Assembly: GCA_963715655.1 (NCBI GenBank)
Contig: OY970262.1
Span: 1,054,001-1,118,000, forward strand
Direction of reading: 5' to 3'
Length of the DNA stretch: 64,000 nucleotides
DNA from: JANQPD01 sp963715655
Lineage (GTDB): Bacteria > Bacteroidota > Bacteroidia > Flavobacteriales > Schleiferiaceae
Position 1 is the stretch's first letter. Each line of letters starts with the position of its first letter. Position numbers and translations under genes: made by a program. A model generated the notes under the pieces. The model saw nothing but the letters and a program-made list of their open reading frames with translations, was not told the origin of the DNA and did no database searches. Below, piece by piece: positions 26,393 to 34,395 of this stretch.

Positions 26393-27175
26393 ATGGCTAA
26401 GGAAGTTACAGTTGAAGACAAGCTACGTGCACTCTACGATCTTCAACTTATTGATTCAAGAATTGATAAAATTAGAAATATTAGAGGCGAGTTGCCTTTA
26501 GAAGTGGAAGATTTGGAAGATGAAATTGCAGGCTTGGAAACAAGAGCAGCAAAGTTTACCGGAGAAATCGAAGAATTGGATGCAGAAATCAAGAGCAAAA
26601 AGAACTTGATTAAAGATGCTGAAGAAAAAATAATTCGCTACGAGGAGCAGCAGAAAAACGTGCGTAACAACCGCGAGTTTGACGCACTTTCTAAGGAAGT
26701 GGAGTTTCAGCAATTGGAAATCGAATTATCTGAAAAACGTATTAAAGAATACAAATCTAAGATTGATAGCAAAAAAGAAGTAATCAACGCTTCAAGCGGA
26801 AGGTTATCTGAGCGCAAAAATCACCTTGATTTTAAAAAGAAAGAATTAGATAGCATTTTATCTGAAACCCAAAAGGAAGAAGAAGAGTTGCTGAAAAAAT
26901 CTGATGAATACGCAAAAGATATTGAAGATAGATTATTAAACGGATACAGACGTATTCGCAATAGTGCAAAAAATGGACTTGGTGTGGTAGCAGTAGAACG
27001 TGGTGCCTCTGGTGGCTCGTTTTTTACTATTCCACCGCAACGTCAATTAGAAATTGCCGGCAGAAAAAAAGTAATTACTGATGAGCATTCTGGCAGAATT
27101 TTGGTAGATGCTGAATTGGCAAAAGAAGAAGAAGAAAAAATGCAAAAGCTTTTTGAGAAAATAGCAAAATCATAA
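26393..27175 (+). CDS. COG1579-family coiled-coil protein with a degenerate zinc ribbon
   Basis: 260 aa. Residues about 15-190 are a long charged coiled coil. The C-terminal part (VAVERGASGGSFFTIPPQ, then ITDEHSGRILVD) matches the zinc-ribbon end of this family, but the cysteines that normally bind zinc are replaced by Ala, Ser, Asp and other residues. I have the impression this is usual in Bacteroidota, which I could not check. It is paired with the Nif3-family gene (5-nt gap) and ends in a strong terminator. Function unknown; a nucleic-acid-binding role has been suggested for the family. Confidence 0.85.
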   Translation: MAKEVTVEDKLRALYDLQLIDSRIDKIRNIRGELPLEVEDLEDEIAGLETRAAKFTGEIEELDAEIKSKKNLIKDAEEKIIRYEEQQKNVRNNREFDALSKEVEFQQLEIELSEKRIKEYKSKIDSKKEVINASSGRLSERKNHLDFKKKELDSILSETQKEEEELLKKSDEYAKDIEDRLLNGYRRIRNSAKNGLGVVAVERGASGGSFFTIPPQRQLEIAGRKKVITDEHSGRILVDAELAKEEEEKMQKLFEKIAKS

Positions 27176-27195
27176 GCGCATTTTAGAAATATTTG

Positions 27196-27221
27196 AAAGG
27201 GGACATACTGTCCCCTTTTTT
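27196..27221 (+). terminator. Intrinsic terminator after the coiled-coil gene
   Basis: A perfect 10-bp stem (AAAGGGGACA / TGTCCCCTTT) with a 3-nt loop and a run of T, 20 nt after the stop and directly before the next gene. Confidence 0.93.
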
Positions 27222-27232
27222 ATGACCCCTCT

Positions 27233-28702
27233 ATGAAAAAAATCTTTTTAGTACTCCTTTTGCACCTTGCAGCTATGCCAAGTTTTGGGCAAGTAGTAAA
27301 GTTTACAACACCTTTAAAACAGGTGCCTGATTTAATTATTCAAAACCGTTTTACAAAAGCTAATGAAGTGCTGCGGCAAGAAGCTTTGGCTAATCCGGAG
27401 AACCGTGCAGTAGATTATTTTCAAGCCGCTACGTGGGCCATGGAATTGTTTGTAGATTCTGATGATGAGAGTTTTGAACGTGGTTTAGAAAAAATTGAAG
27501 CGCGCTTAGCTAAGATTGAAGATTTACCTAAAACAGAACCTTGGCGCAATGTTTTTTTAGGAGAGTTACGCGTTGCTTTAGCAATACTTCACGCTAAATT
27601 TAAAAATAACCTTAAGGGATTTTGGCAGTTTAATCAAGCTTATGGCTTGTTAGAAGATAATGATGAAGCCTTTCCTGATTTCCCACCCAACAACTTATCT
27701 TTCGGTGTATTACAAGCAGCATTAGGAAGCCTGCCAGAAGAGTATCAATCAATAACATCTTTAATTGGACTTTCGGGTGATTTAGATAAGGGTATGAATA
27801 TGCTCAAAAGTGCCTATTGGCGCACCACGGCAAATGAAGACACTAAGTTTTTAAGAAATTACTACGGTTTTATTTACAGTTTTGTAAATTTTCAATTATT
27901 TAGTAGTCAGGAAGTTAGTCCTAAAAGTTTAGGTTTAAATTTTGGTAAAGATGGGTTTTTAATATACCTACAAGCTTTAATGAATTATGCTGATGGAAAA
28001 GGCATAGATGCGGTTGAATTACTACAAAATCGAAAAATGTATCCCAATGAAAAACCTTTTTATTATTTAGATTATCTGCAGGGCAAGTATGCACTAGCGT
28101 ATAAACCTGATGTTGCAAAAGCCAGCCTACTTAAGTTTTTAGGTAGAGCAAATAATCAACCTTATAAAAAATCGGCCTACCGGTATTTATGTTGGTATTA
28201 CATTTTAACAGAAAATCCTACGGAAGTAGAACGGTATAGAATTAAAATTTTAAACGAAGGAAATACCTCGCTTGGCGCGGATAAGCAAGCTTTTTTAGAA
28301 GCGAAGGAAGGTTTTAATTTTACTTTGGTAAAGGGGAGGCTATATTTTGATGCGGCTATGTACACCAAGGCTTTGGCAGTATTAAATGAAAAGTCGGTGC
28401 AGCAATGTTGCCCTAGCGAAAATGAAAAGGTAGAATTGTATTATCGCAAGGGTAGAGTATATCAGGAAATGGATAAAAAACTGGAAGCCATAAAAGCTTT
28501 TGAAAGTGCAGTTTCCTTTAGTAATGCCGAGAGTAGCTATGCTTTAGCCAACGGATATTTGCAGTTGGGCACCTTGTATAAAGAAACGGGAGAGAAGCAG
28601 AAAGCAAAAACGGCCTTAAATAAAGTAGGAAAATTGAAAGGGTTTCCATTTTATGAAAGTTTGCACCAAAAGGCCAAAGCGCTTTTATCTACTTTAAAAT
28701 AG
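27233..28702 (+). CDS. Exported TPR-repeat protein
   Basis: 489 aa with a signal peptide (MKKIFLVLLLHLAAMPSFG, then Q). The C-terminal third contains clear tetratricopeptide repeats (ELYYRKGRVYQEMDKKLEAI; YLQLGTLYKETGEKQKAKTA). The middle is helical and probably consists of diverged repeats. TPR proteins act as protein-binding scaffolds; the partner is unknown. It starts 11 nt after a terminator, so its promoter must overlap that region or lie upstream. It is followed by lgt after 105 nt. Confidence 0.82.
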   Translation: MKKIFLVLLLHLAAMPSFGQVVKFTTPLKQVPDLIIQNRFTKANEVLRQEALANPENRAVDYFQAATWAMELFVDSDDESFERGLEKIEARLAKIEDLPKTEPWRNVFLGELRVALAILHAKFKNNLKGFWQFNQAYGLLEDNDEAFPDFPPNNLSFGVLQAALGSLPEEYQSITSLIGLSGDLDKGMNMLKSAYWRTTANEDTKFLRNYYGFIYSFVNFQLFSSQEVSPKSLGLNFGKDGFLIYLQALMNYADGKGIDAVELLQNRKMYPNEKPFYYLDYLQGKYALAYKPDVAKASLLKFLGRANNQPYKKSAYRYLCWYYILTENPTEVERYRIKILNEGNTSLGADKQAFLEAKEGFNFTLVKGRLYFDAAMYTKALAVLNEKSVQQCCPSENEKVELYYRKGRVYQEMDKKLEAIKAFESAVSFSNAESSYALANGYLQLGTLYKETGEKQKAKTALNKVGKLKGFPFYESLHQKAKALLSTLK

Positions 28703-28807
28703 CAATACTTATTTTTTTTAAACGGGTACAGCGCTTTCTCGTCAAAAAATAAAATAAGAGCGCTTTAAAACATGAGAACTTATTAAATTCACCGCTTAAT
28801 TAAAAGT

Positions 28808-29881
28808 ATGCACCAATTATTTACCATTACGTGGGATATGAGCAAAGGCCTAGACCTTGGCTTTATTACGCTACGCTTTTATAGTTTATTATTTGCTAGC
28901 GGCTTTGTAATTGGATATTTTATAATGAAGCGCTTTTTTGAAAAGGAAGGCGTAGCGCAAGAAAAACTAGATAGCTTGGTTACCTACACGGTTTTAGGTA
29001 CTATTATTGGCGCGCGTTTAGGTCATGTATTTTTTTATCAGTGGGATTATTACTCGCAACATCCTATTGAAATACTAAAGGTTTGGGAAGGTGGTTTGGC
29101 AAGTCATGGTGCGGCTATAGCCATTATTTTATCTATTATTTATTATAGTAAAAAGGTGTTGAAAAAGTCTCCTTTATGGATGCTTGATAGATTGGTAATT
29201 ACCGTGGCGCTGGCAGCCTGTTTAATCCGTATTGGAAATTATTTTAATAGTGAGATTTATGGCGATATGGGTAATTCTGCCATGCAAACAGTTTTTACAG
29301 ATCCTACACGGGGTTATATTTTAGATAATTTTGAAAACATTGAAACTATCGATTATCAATTAACGGAAGAAGTTTTGGAAACAGATAGTTTGGGTTTACC
29401 GGTGTATAATATGCTGTTGCAATTTACACCTGAAACTAAACAATCTCAAGCAGAAGGGCTTTTGGTAACCCGAGTGGCACCTTATATTAATAGCTTTAGT
29501 AAGGAGAATACGAACATACTATTCCCAGCAAACTTTCAGGTAAATTGGAGCGAAGCGCAAGAAAACCTTGCCACGGTAAAAGTATTAGGTGTGCCTAGGG
29601 CGCCTACACAATTGTATGAAGCATTAGGGTACTTGTTAATCTTCATTATATTATTTAAAATCTATACAATTAGAAAATTTGCACTTAGCCAAGGTTTAAT
29701 CTTTGGTTTGTTTTTAATGTTGCTTTTCGGATTTAGGTTTGCTATAGAGTTTGCCAAGGAAAATCAAGTATCAGGAGAGCAGGGGCAAGCATTAAATATT
29801 GGCCAAATGTTAAGTATTCCGTTAGTTTTAATTGGATTATATTTTGTGTTAACAGCCCATAAAAGAAGATTACATGAATAA
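28808..29881 (+). CDS. lgt: Prolipoprotein diacylglyceryl transferase
   Basis: Inner-membrane enzyme that attaches diacylglycerol to the lipobox Cys of prelipoproteins, including the several lipoproteins in this window. 357 aa. Family motifs are RFYSLLFASGF, the GARLGHVFFYQW loop, GGLASHGA and the signature RIGNYFNSEIYG. Between that signature and VLGVPRAPTQLYEALGYL there is an extra hydrophilic stretch of roughly 90 residues, not present in E. coli Lgt. It overlaps the next gene by 8 nt. Confidence 0.95.
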   Translation: MHQLFTITWDMSKGLDLGFITLRFYSLLFASGFVIGYFIMKRFFEKEGVAQEKLDSLVTYTVLGTIIGARLGHVFFYQWDYYSQHPIEILKVWEGGLASHGAAIAIILSIIYYSKKVLKKSPLWMLDRLVITVALAACLIRIGNYFNSEIYGDMGNSAMQTVFTDPTRGYILDNFENIETIDYQLTEEVLETDSLGLPVYNMLLQFTPETKQSQAEGLLVTRVAPYINSFSKENTNILFPANFQVNWSEAQENLATVKVLGVPRAPTQLYEALGYLLIFIILFKIYTIRKFALSQGLIFGLFLMLLFGFRFAIEFAKENQVSGEQGQALNIGQMLSIPLVLIGLYFVLTAHKRRLHE

Positions 29882-30407
29882 AAAAACGCGCAGCATACTA
29901 GCTATTGTATTGCTTATTGCTTTTAGTATTTGGCTGCTTTTTACCTTTTTACCAAGTGCCAATGAAGATATTAAAACCACGCCTACATCAAATGGAGATA
30001 ACACATCGGGCTACGAACCAAAGTTTAAAGATGAGGGTGACTTGTATTTTATTGGAGCAGAAGGTGATACGCTAAAACGTATGGACATTGAACTAGCCGA
30101 AACGGATGAAGAAATAAATTATGGGATGATGTTTCGCAAGCGTATGGATGAAAACACGGGAATGCTTTTTCTGCGGAAAGAAGAGCGTGCACAAAGCTTT
30201 TGGATGAAAAATACGTATGTTTCTTTGGATATTATTTTTATTAATAAGCACAACGAAATTGTGAGCATTCAGAAAAATGCTGAACCACTAAGCGAACGCA
30301 GCTTACCTTCTACTGGTCCAGCAGATAAAATTTTAGAAGTGAAAGGTGGCTATACAGATACTTATAGCATTAACCCAGGAACTACAATAGTTTGGAACAG
30401 GAATTAG
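29874..30407 (+). CDS. DUF192 family exported protein
   Basis: 177 aa with one N-terminal hydrophobic segment (ILAIVLLIAFSIWLLFTFL), which anchors or exports it. The DUF192 domain is clear: IELAETDEEINYGMMFRKRM, then TGMLFLRKEERAQSFWMKNT, then SLDIIFINKHNEIVSI. The function of the family is unknown. It overlaps lgt by 8 nt and so is translationally coupled to it. A 7-bp tandem repeat lies 60 nt downstream. Confidence 0.9.
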   Translation: MNKKTRSILAIVLLIAFSIWLLFTFLPSANEDIKTTPTSNGDNTSGYEPKFKDEGDLYFIGAEGDTLKRMDIELAETDEEINYGMMFRKRMDENTGMLFLRKEERAQSFWMKNTYVSLDIIFINKHNEIVSIQKNAEPLSERSLPSTGPADKILEVKGGYTDTYSINPGTTIVWNRN

Positions 30408-30469
30408 CTTGAAGCCTACTTATATAGTCCATAATGTGTTCAAATATTGAATCTCAGTTTTTTATTTTT

Positions 30470-30605
30470 AACCAATAACCAATAACCAATAACCAATAAC
30501 CAATAACCAATAACCAATAACCAATAACCAATAACCAATAACCAATAACCAATAACCAATAACCAATAACCAATAACCAATAACCAATAACCAATAACCA
30601 ATAAC
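30470..30605. repeat. Heptamer tandem repeat (AACCAAT), about 19 copies
   Basis: 136 bp of uninterrupted AACCAAT units between two convergent genes, ending 2 bp before the stop codon of the NlpC/P60 gene. No imperfect unit is seen. All forward frames contain TAA; the reverse strand is open but belongs to no gene. Confidence 0.98.
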
Positions 30606-30607
30606 TC

Positions 30608-31186
30608 CTAACTCTCCTTCCTCCCGCCTTTGTGAAATCTTTTTAGGTAATAATCCTCGTTTAAGTTGCTAACCATTACACCTTTAGAGGAGCTGGTGTG
30701 CGCGAATTTTCCATCGTTTAGGTAAACGCCTACATGGTCAATTCTACGGCCATTAATCTTAAAAAAAACCAAATCACCCTCCTGTAAATTAGCTTTGCTA
30801 ATTGGTTTTACTTCCTTAAACATATCTTCCGCACGCCTGCTTATAAAAGGTAAATTATATACTTCGGTGTATGCTTGGCACACAAATCCGGAGCAATCAA
30901 CACCTTCTTGAGAATTACCACCATAGCGATAAGGAGTGCCTTCCCAATCTTTTACAAAAGTGTAAAGCGTTTTATTACGTATAGCATAGCCGTAAATAGG
31001 TGCTTGGTTTGGTATATTTTTAACCGCTTGTTCTTCCGCCTTTTTCTTTTTACTGTCTTCATGTTCAAATACAACGCCTCGTTTTTTAAGCTCGCGGTGT
31101 TGCTCTGTTGCAGTCAACTCTTTTTTTGGCCCGCAAGCGCTTAGCGCGATAAGTGCGAAACTGAAGTATAAAATACGTTTTACCAT
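30608..31186 (-). CDS. NlpC/P60 family lipoprotein, cell-wall endopeptidase
   Basis: Probable D,L-endopeptidase cutting peptidoglycan stem peptides. 192 aa: lipoprotein signal with lipobox LSAC (Cys18), a lysine-rich linker, then the NlpC/P60 domain. The catalytic Cys98 is in VDCSGF, His151 in RIDHVGVYL and His163 in KFAHTSS. Its stop sits directly next to the heptamer repeat. The gene stands alone on the minus strand with convergent and divergent neighbours. Confidence 0.93.
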   Translation of the reverse strand: MVKRILYFSFALIALSACGPKKELTATEQHRELKKRGVVFEHEDSKKKKAEEQAVKNIPNQAPIYGYAIRNKTLYTFVKDWEGTPYRYGGNSQEGVDCSGFVCQAYTEVYNLPFISRRAEDMFKEVKPISKANLQEGDLVFFKINGRRIDHVGVYLNDGKFAHTSSSKGVMVSNLNEDYYLKRFHKGGRKES

Positions 31187-31296
31187 ATAAGTAAAAATAG
31201 TATTTTGATGATTATACTAAAATTTCTGTATTAAAATTTATTAACGCACGTTGTGAACGGAATTTTTATATCGTCCATACTTCTATTCAAATTATT

Positions 31297-32402
31297 ATGA
31301 GAAACCGTATTACCCTATGCTACTCTTATTTGCTGGTTGTGTATTGGCGCAAACCAACGCTGATGTGGAAAACAGTAAATGGGTGAATGCCCGCTTTAAA
31401 ATAATAATCCGTCAAGGAACACCTCATCATCAGGAACAATTGGAGAAAACTACTAAATACTGCACGAGTGTTTCTGATACATTTTTAGGAGGAAAGACTT
31501 ACGTAAGTTTAATGGATTGTAGCACAATTCTTTTTGTGTATAGAGGTGGGTTAAGAGTTGATTCTGACCGTTGGTATTTTATTGATAAAGATTCTGCCTC
31601 AGAAATGCTCTTATACGATTTTGGTTTATCTGAAGGTGATACGCTTAAAGAGCAATTTTACACAGAAACAGCTGTTGGGTTTAATCCTTGGGGGAATAAT
31701 TATCATTATGTTAGTCAGGTAGATACACAAATGTATAATGGAATGCAACGCAGAGCACTGTATTTAGACAATGGAGGAGCACCTTGGATTGAAGGCATTG
31801 GCTGCGCACAAGGATTACTTTGGGATTCTTATCCTAATATCTCAGAATTTTACATTACGCTAGAGTGTTACAGTAATAATGATTCTGTAGGATATAATCA
31901 ATTTAATAGCACAGGTGCAGAAGTTAATGGCGATTGCAACCTAAGCTTTAGCTTAAAACCTGAGTTCGATTAATACCAAAATAAATCAATCTGATAGCTA
32001 GTGGTTTAATAGCTCAAAAACAACAAGCGAGCCCCCCAACCCCCGAAGGGGGGAGTTTAGCTGCATGTGTCGCTACTCCCCCTTCGGGGGCTGGGGGGCT
32101 TTAAGAAGTTTAGATGCTCATATTCAGCTATATAAAAATCGAACTCAGGTTTAAATGAAAACCTGATGCATAATCAAGTAGAGGTATATCCAAATCCATC
32201 TAACGGAAGTTTTACTTTTTTAGTAAATGGATGTAACGGAATGGGGGTTTTGAGTGTGTACAATAGCACGGGTAAAAAACGGTATAAACAAAAGGTTGTG
32301 CAAGCTAAAACTAAAATTGACCTTGATTTAAAGCCAGAAGCCTATCTATTAAACTACAAAGGCGACAATACTTTTGTATCATCGCCTTTGGTTATTCAGT
32401 AA
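31297..32402 (+). pseudogene. T9SS cargo protein gene split by a MITE and a frameshift
   Basis: Two parts of one gene. The 5' part (to 31957) encodes a secreted protein of unknown family; the 3' part (from 32151) encodes ENLMHNQVEVYPNPSNGSF and the rest of a type-A T9SS C-terminal sorting domain, ending LVIQ. The 193-bp element between them adds a stop. Precise removal with one target copy restores the frame (LSFSL joined to NENLMHNQ). In addition, ATG 31297 (MRNRIT) is out of frame with the signal-peptide core from 31317 (MLLLFAGCVLAQTN); one missing base explains this. The product is therefore probably not made or not sorted. Confidence 0.85.
31958..32150. mobile_element. MITE-like element, copy 2, inside a T9SS cargo gene
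   Basis: 193 bp with perfect 14-bp terminal inverted repeats (ACCTGAGTTCGATT / AATCGAACTCAGGT), flanked by a 5-bp direct repeat TTAAA (31953-31957 and 32151-32155). An inner GC-rich inverted repeat would fold the element into a long hairpin. It has no coding capacity. Confidence 0.92.
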
Positions 32403-32413
32403 CAGAGTAGGGT

Positions 32414-33538
32414 TTATTCTACCCAGTCTGCAATAAACAGATTTGTATTGCGGTTACCACCATTAAAGCGGTTGCTGCTAAAAATTAGTTTGGTGCCATC
32501 AGGGCTAAACATTGGGAAACTGTCAAACGCTTCATCAAAAGTGATTTGCTCTAAGCCTGTTCCGTCCGTATTTATCATATAAAGATTAAAAGGAAAACCA
32601 CGCTGCGAAGTATGATTACTACTAAAAATCACTTTATTTCCATTAGGGTGAAAAAACGGTGCCCAATTCGCATTGCCCAACATGGTAATTTGCTTTAAAT
32701 CAGAACCATCTACATTACACACGTAAAGCTCCATATTGGTTGGTTTTACCAAACCTTTAGCCAGTAAAACTTTGTACTCAGTTTGTTCTTCTTCCGTTTG
32801 TGGACGCGAAGCTCTAAAAATCAATTTAGTTCCGTCCGGTGAAAAGAAGGCACCGCCATCATATCCCAAACCATTGGTAACTTGCTTTTGATCTGTACCA
32901 TCAATATTCATGGTCCATAATTCTAAATCTCCCGAGCGGGTAGAAGTAAAAACAATTAAATCGCCTTTTGGGGAAACCGTTGCCTCCGCATCATAGCCAG
33001 GAGTGTTGGTTAGTTGCATTTTTACGTTTCCGTTGAGGCCAGCCACAAAAATGTCAAAGCTTTCATAAATAGGCCATACATAACCTTCTTCGCGGCTGGG
33101 TTCAGGCGGACACGCATCACCACCTAAATGCGTACTTGCATACACAATAGTTGTATCTCCCTTTAAGAAATAACTGCAAGTGGTGCGGCCTTTCCCCGTG
33201 CTCAACATCTTAGGCGCTTTACTCATCAAGTTATCTTCTTGTAAGTTAAAATAAAAGATTTGATCGCACTCCACATCCCAGCCATTAAAATTGCTTTGAA
33301 AAACAGCCATACTGCCGTCAAAACTAAAATAGGCTTCAGCATTATCACCACCGTTGGTTAGCATACGCACATTTTTTAAGTGCTTTTCGTTTGGCAAACG
33401 CAGGCTATCAGCTTTCCAAGCAGTCAAACTATCTTGTTGGGTGGTATTGCTTTCGCTGGTTGTAGGGTTTGAGTTGCAACTTACTATAGCTGTTGCGCAT
33501 AGCATCGCGCTCAATGAAAAAGAGAAAAATTTATTCAT
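32414..33538 (-). CDS. Lipoprotein with TolB-like (PD40) beta-propeller
   Basis: 374 aa. I start at ATG 33538 (MNKFFSFSLSAMLCATAIVSC), which gives a lipoprotein signal with Cys21; the frame extends upstream but overlaps yidD. The mature part has repeated PD40 blades: SPKGDLIVFTSTRSGDLELW, SPDGTKLIFRASRP, HPNGNKVIFSSNH and SPDGTKLIFSSNRFNGG. Such propellers bind proteins or ligands; its partner is unknown. Its start overlaps the end of yidD by 8 nt, so the genes are coupled. Confidence 0.88.
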   Translation of the reverse strand: MNKFFSFSLSAMLCATAIVSCNSNPTTSESNTTQQDSLTAWKADSLRLPNEKHLKNVRMLTNGGDNAEAYFSFDGSMAVFQSNFNGWDVECDQIFYFNLQEDNLMSKAPKMLSTGKGRTTCSYFLKGDTTIVYASTHLGGDACPPEPSREEGYVWPIYESFDIFVAGLNGNVKMQLTNTPGYDAEATVSPKGDLIVFTSTRSGDLELWTMNIDGTDQKQVTNGLGYDGGAFFSPDGTKLIFRASRPQTEEEQTEYKVLLAKGLVKPTNMELYVCNVDGSDLKQITMLGNANWAPFFHPNGNKVIFSSNHTSQRGFPFNLYMINTDGTGLEQITFDEAFDSFPMFSPDGTKLIFSSNRFNGGNRNTNLFIADWVE

Positions 33539-33782
33539 GTGATTTGTTTTTATTTTTGGTAGGTACGGGGTCATATCCATGGGTGCCCCAAGGGTGACAT
33601 TTACTTAATCTTTTTATTCCTAACCACATACCTTTTAAGAGTCCCCAAATTTTAATGGCCTCTATTGCATATTGCGAGCAAGTAGGAGCGTGCCTACAAC
33701 TACCGGGCAATAGCGGGGATATTGTAAATTGATACACCCTAATTAGAAAGATAAATGGCGCTGCAAAAATACGTTTCACCAC
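33531..33782 (-). CDS. yidD: Membrane protein insertion efficiency factor YidD
   Basis: Small membrane-associated protein that helps YidC insert inner-membrane proteins. 83 aa with the family motif PGSCRHAPTCSQYAIEAI and the C-terminal CHPWGTHGYDPVP. The start is one of two consecutive GTG codons (33782 or 33779). It overlaps the PIN toxin gene upstream by up to 7 nt and the propeller lipoprotein downstream by 8 nt. In many bacteria yidD lies in rnpA-yidD-yidC; here it is away from them. Confidence 0.94.
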   Translation of the reverse strand: MVKRIFAAPFIFLIRVYQFTISPLLPGSCRHAPTCSQYAIEAIKIWGLLKGMWLGIKRLSKCHPWGTHGYDPVPTKNKNKSHE

Positions 33783-34156
33783 GCTGTTTTTACAGGATAT
33801 TTTGGGATAATAGCGTCTTGGGTTAGTAGAGTTAAGTCGTTTTCAATAGCTTGTGCAATTAAAATACGGTCAAAAGGATCTTTGTGATGCTCGGGTAGTT
33901 CGTTAGCTGTTGAAAACTGACTTATTTTAAGATTAAGTAGAGTAAAAGAAGGTTGCACTAAACTATTTAGATACTCTTCGGCAGAAAGACTTGTAGCTAG
34001 TTTGTTTTTTTGTAAAAGCAAGGCAACTTCCCATAGCGAAACCATACTCACGTAAATATCGTTATTTTCAATAAGCTGCCTGTGAACTGCTTTAAAGGCC
34101 TTATTCCCTACTCGGTACCATATAAGAGCGTGCGTATCTAGCAGATATTTACTCAT
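33776..34156 (-). CDS. PIN-domain toxin, VapC-like
   Basis: 126 aa ribonuclease-type toxin. The PIN acidic residues are Asp7 (LLDTHALIW), Glu43 (SLWE), Asp93/Asp96 (HKDPFDRILIAQA) and Asp114. It overlaps the upstream antitoxin by 4 nt (ATGA) and yidD by 7 nt. The RNA target is unknown. The segments LLDTHALIW and DPFDRILIAQA are those of the common PIN-toxin subgroup paired with DUF2281 or Phd-type antitoxins. Confidence 0.92.
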   Translation of the reverse strand: MSKYLLDTHALIWYRVGNKAFKAVHRQLIENNDIYVSMVSLWEVALLLQKNKLATSLSAEEYLNSLVQPSFTLLNLKISQFSTANELPEHHKDPFDRILIAQAIENDLTLLTQDAIIPKYPVKTAW

Positions 34157-34377
34157 AAGTACTCTTCAAAATCTTCCGCAACCGATAGTAGATGAAGATC
34201 TTCGGCAACGTATGTGGTAACACCTTTCATTCCACCAAACCCAGGTTTAGACTTGGGCTCAGAAGTTTTTTCGTTGTTTTTCGCTTTCAACTTTTTAATA
34301 TATGCCAAAACCTTCTCCTGTGTTTCTTTAGAAAGTGAAGTGAGTTCTATTAAAATATTGGGGTTTACTGCTTCCAT
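34153..34377 (-). CDS. DUF2281-like antitoxin
   Basis: 74 aa. An N-terminal helical part (LIELTSLSKETQEKVLAYIK) is followed by a linker and the C-terminal toxin-binding stretch PGFGGMKGVTTYVAEDL, a pattern I recognise from DUF2281 antitoxins of PIN toxins. It overlaps the toxin gene by 4 nt, the usual antitoxin-first arrangement. It presumably neutralises the toxin and represses the operon. Confidence 0.82.
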   Translation of the reverse strand: MEAVNPNILIELTSLSKETQEKVLAYIKKLKAKNNEKTSEPKSKPGFGGMKGVTTYVAEDLHLLSVAEDFEEYL

Positions 34378-34395
34378 AGTTTCAAAAGTACAAAA

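Noticed and set aside
30470..30605. CRISPR array
   Set aside because: The repeat is a head-to-tail heptamer without spacers, and no cas genes are in the window.
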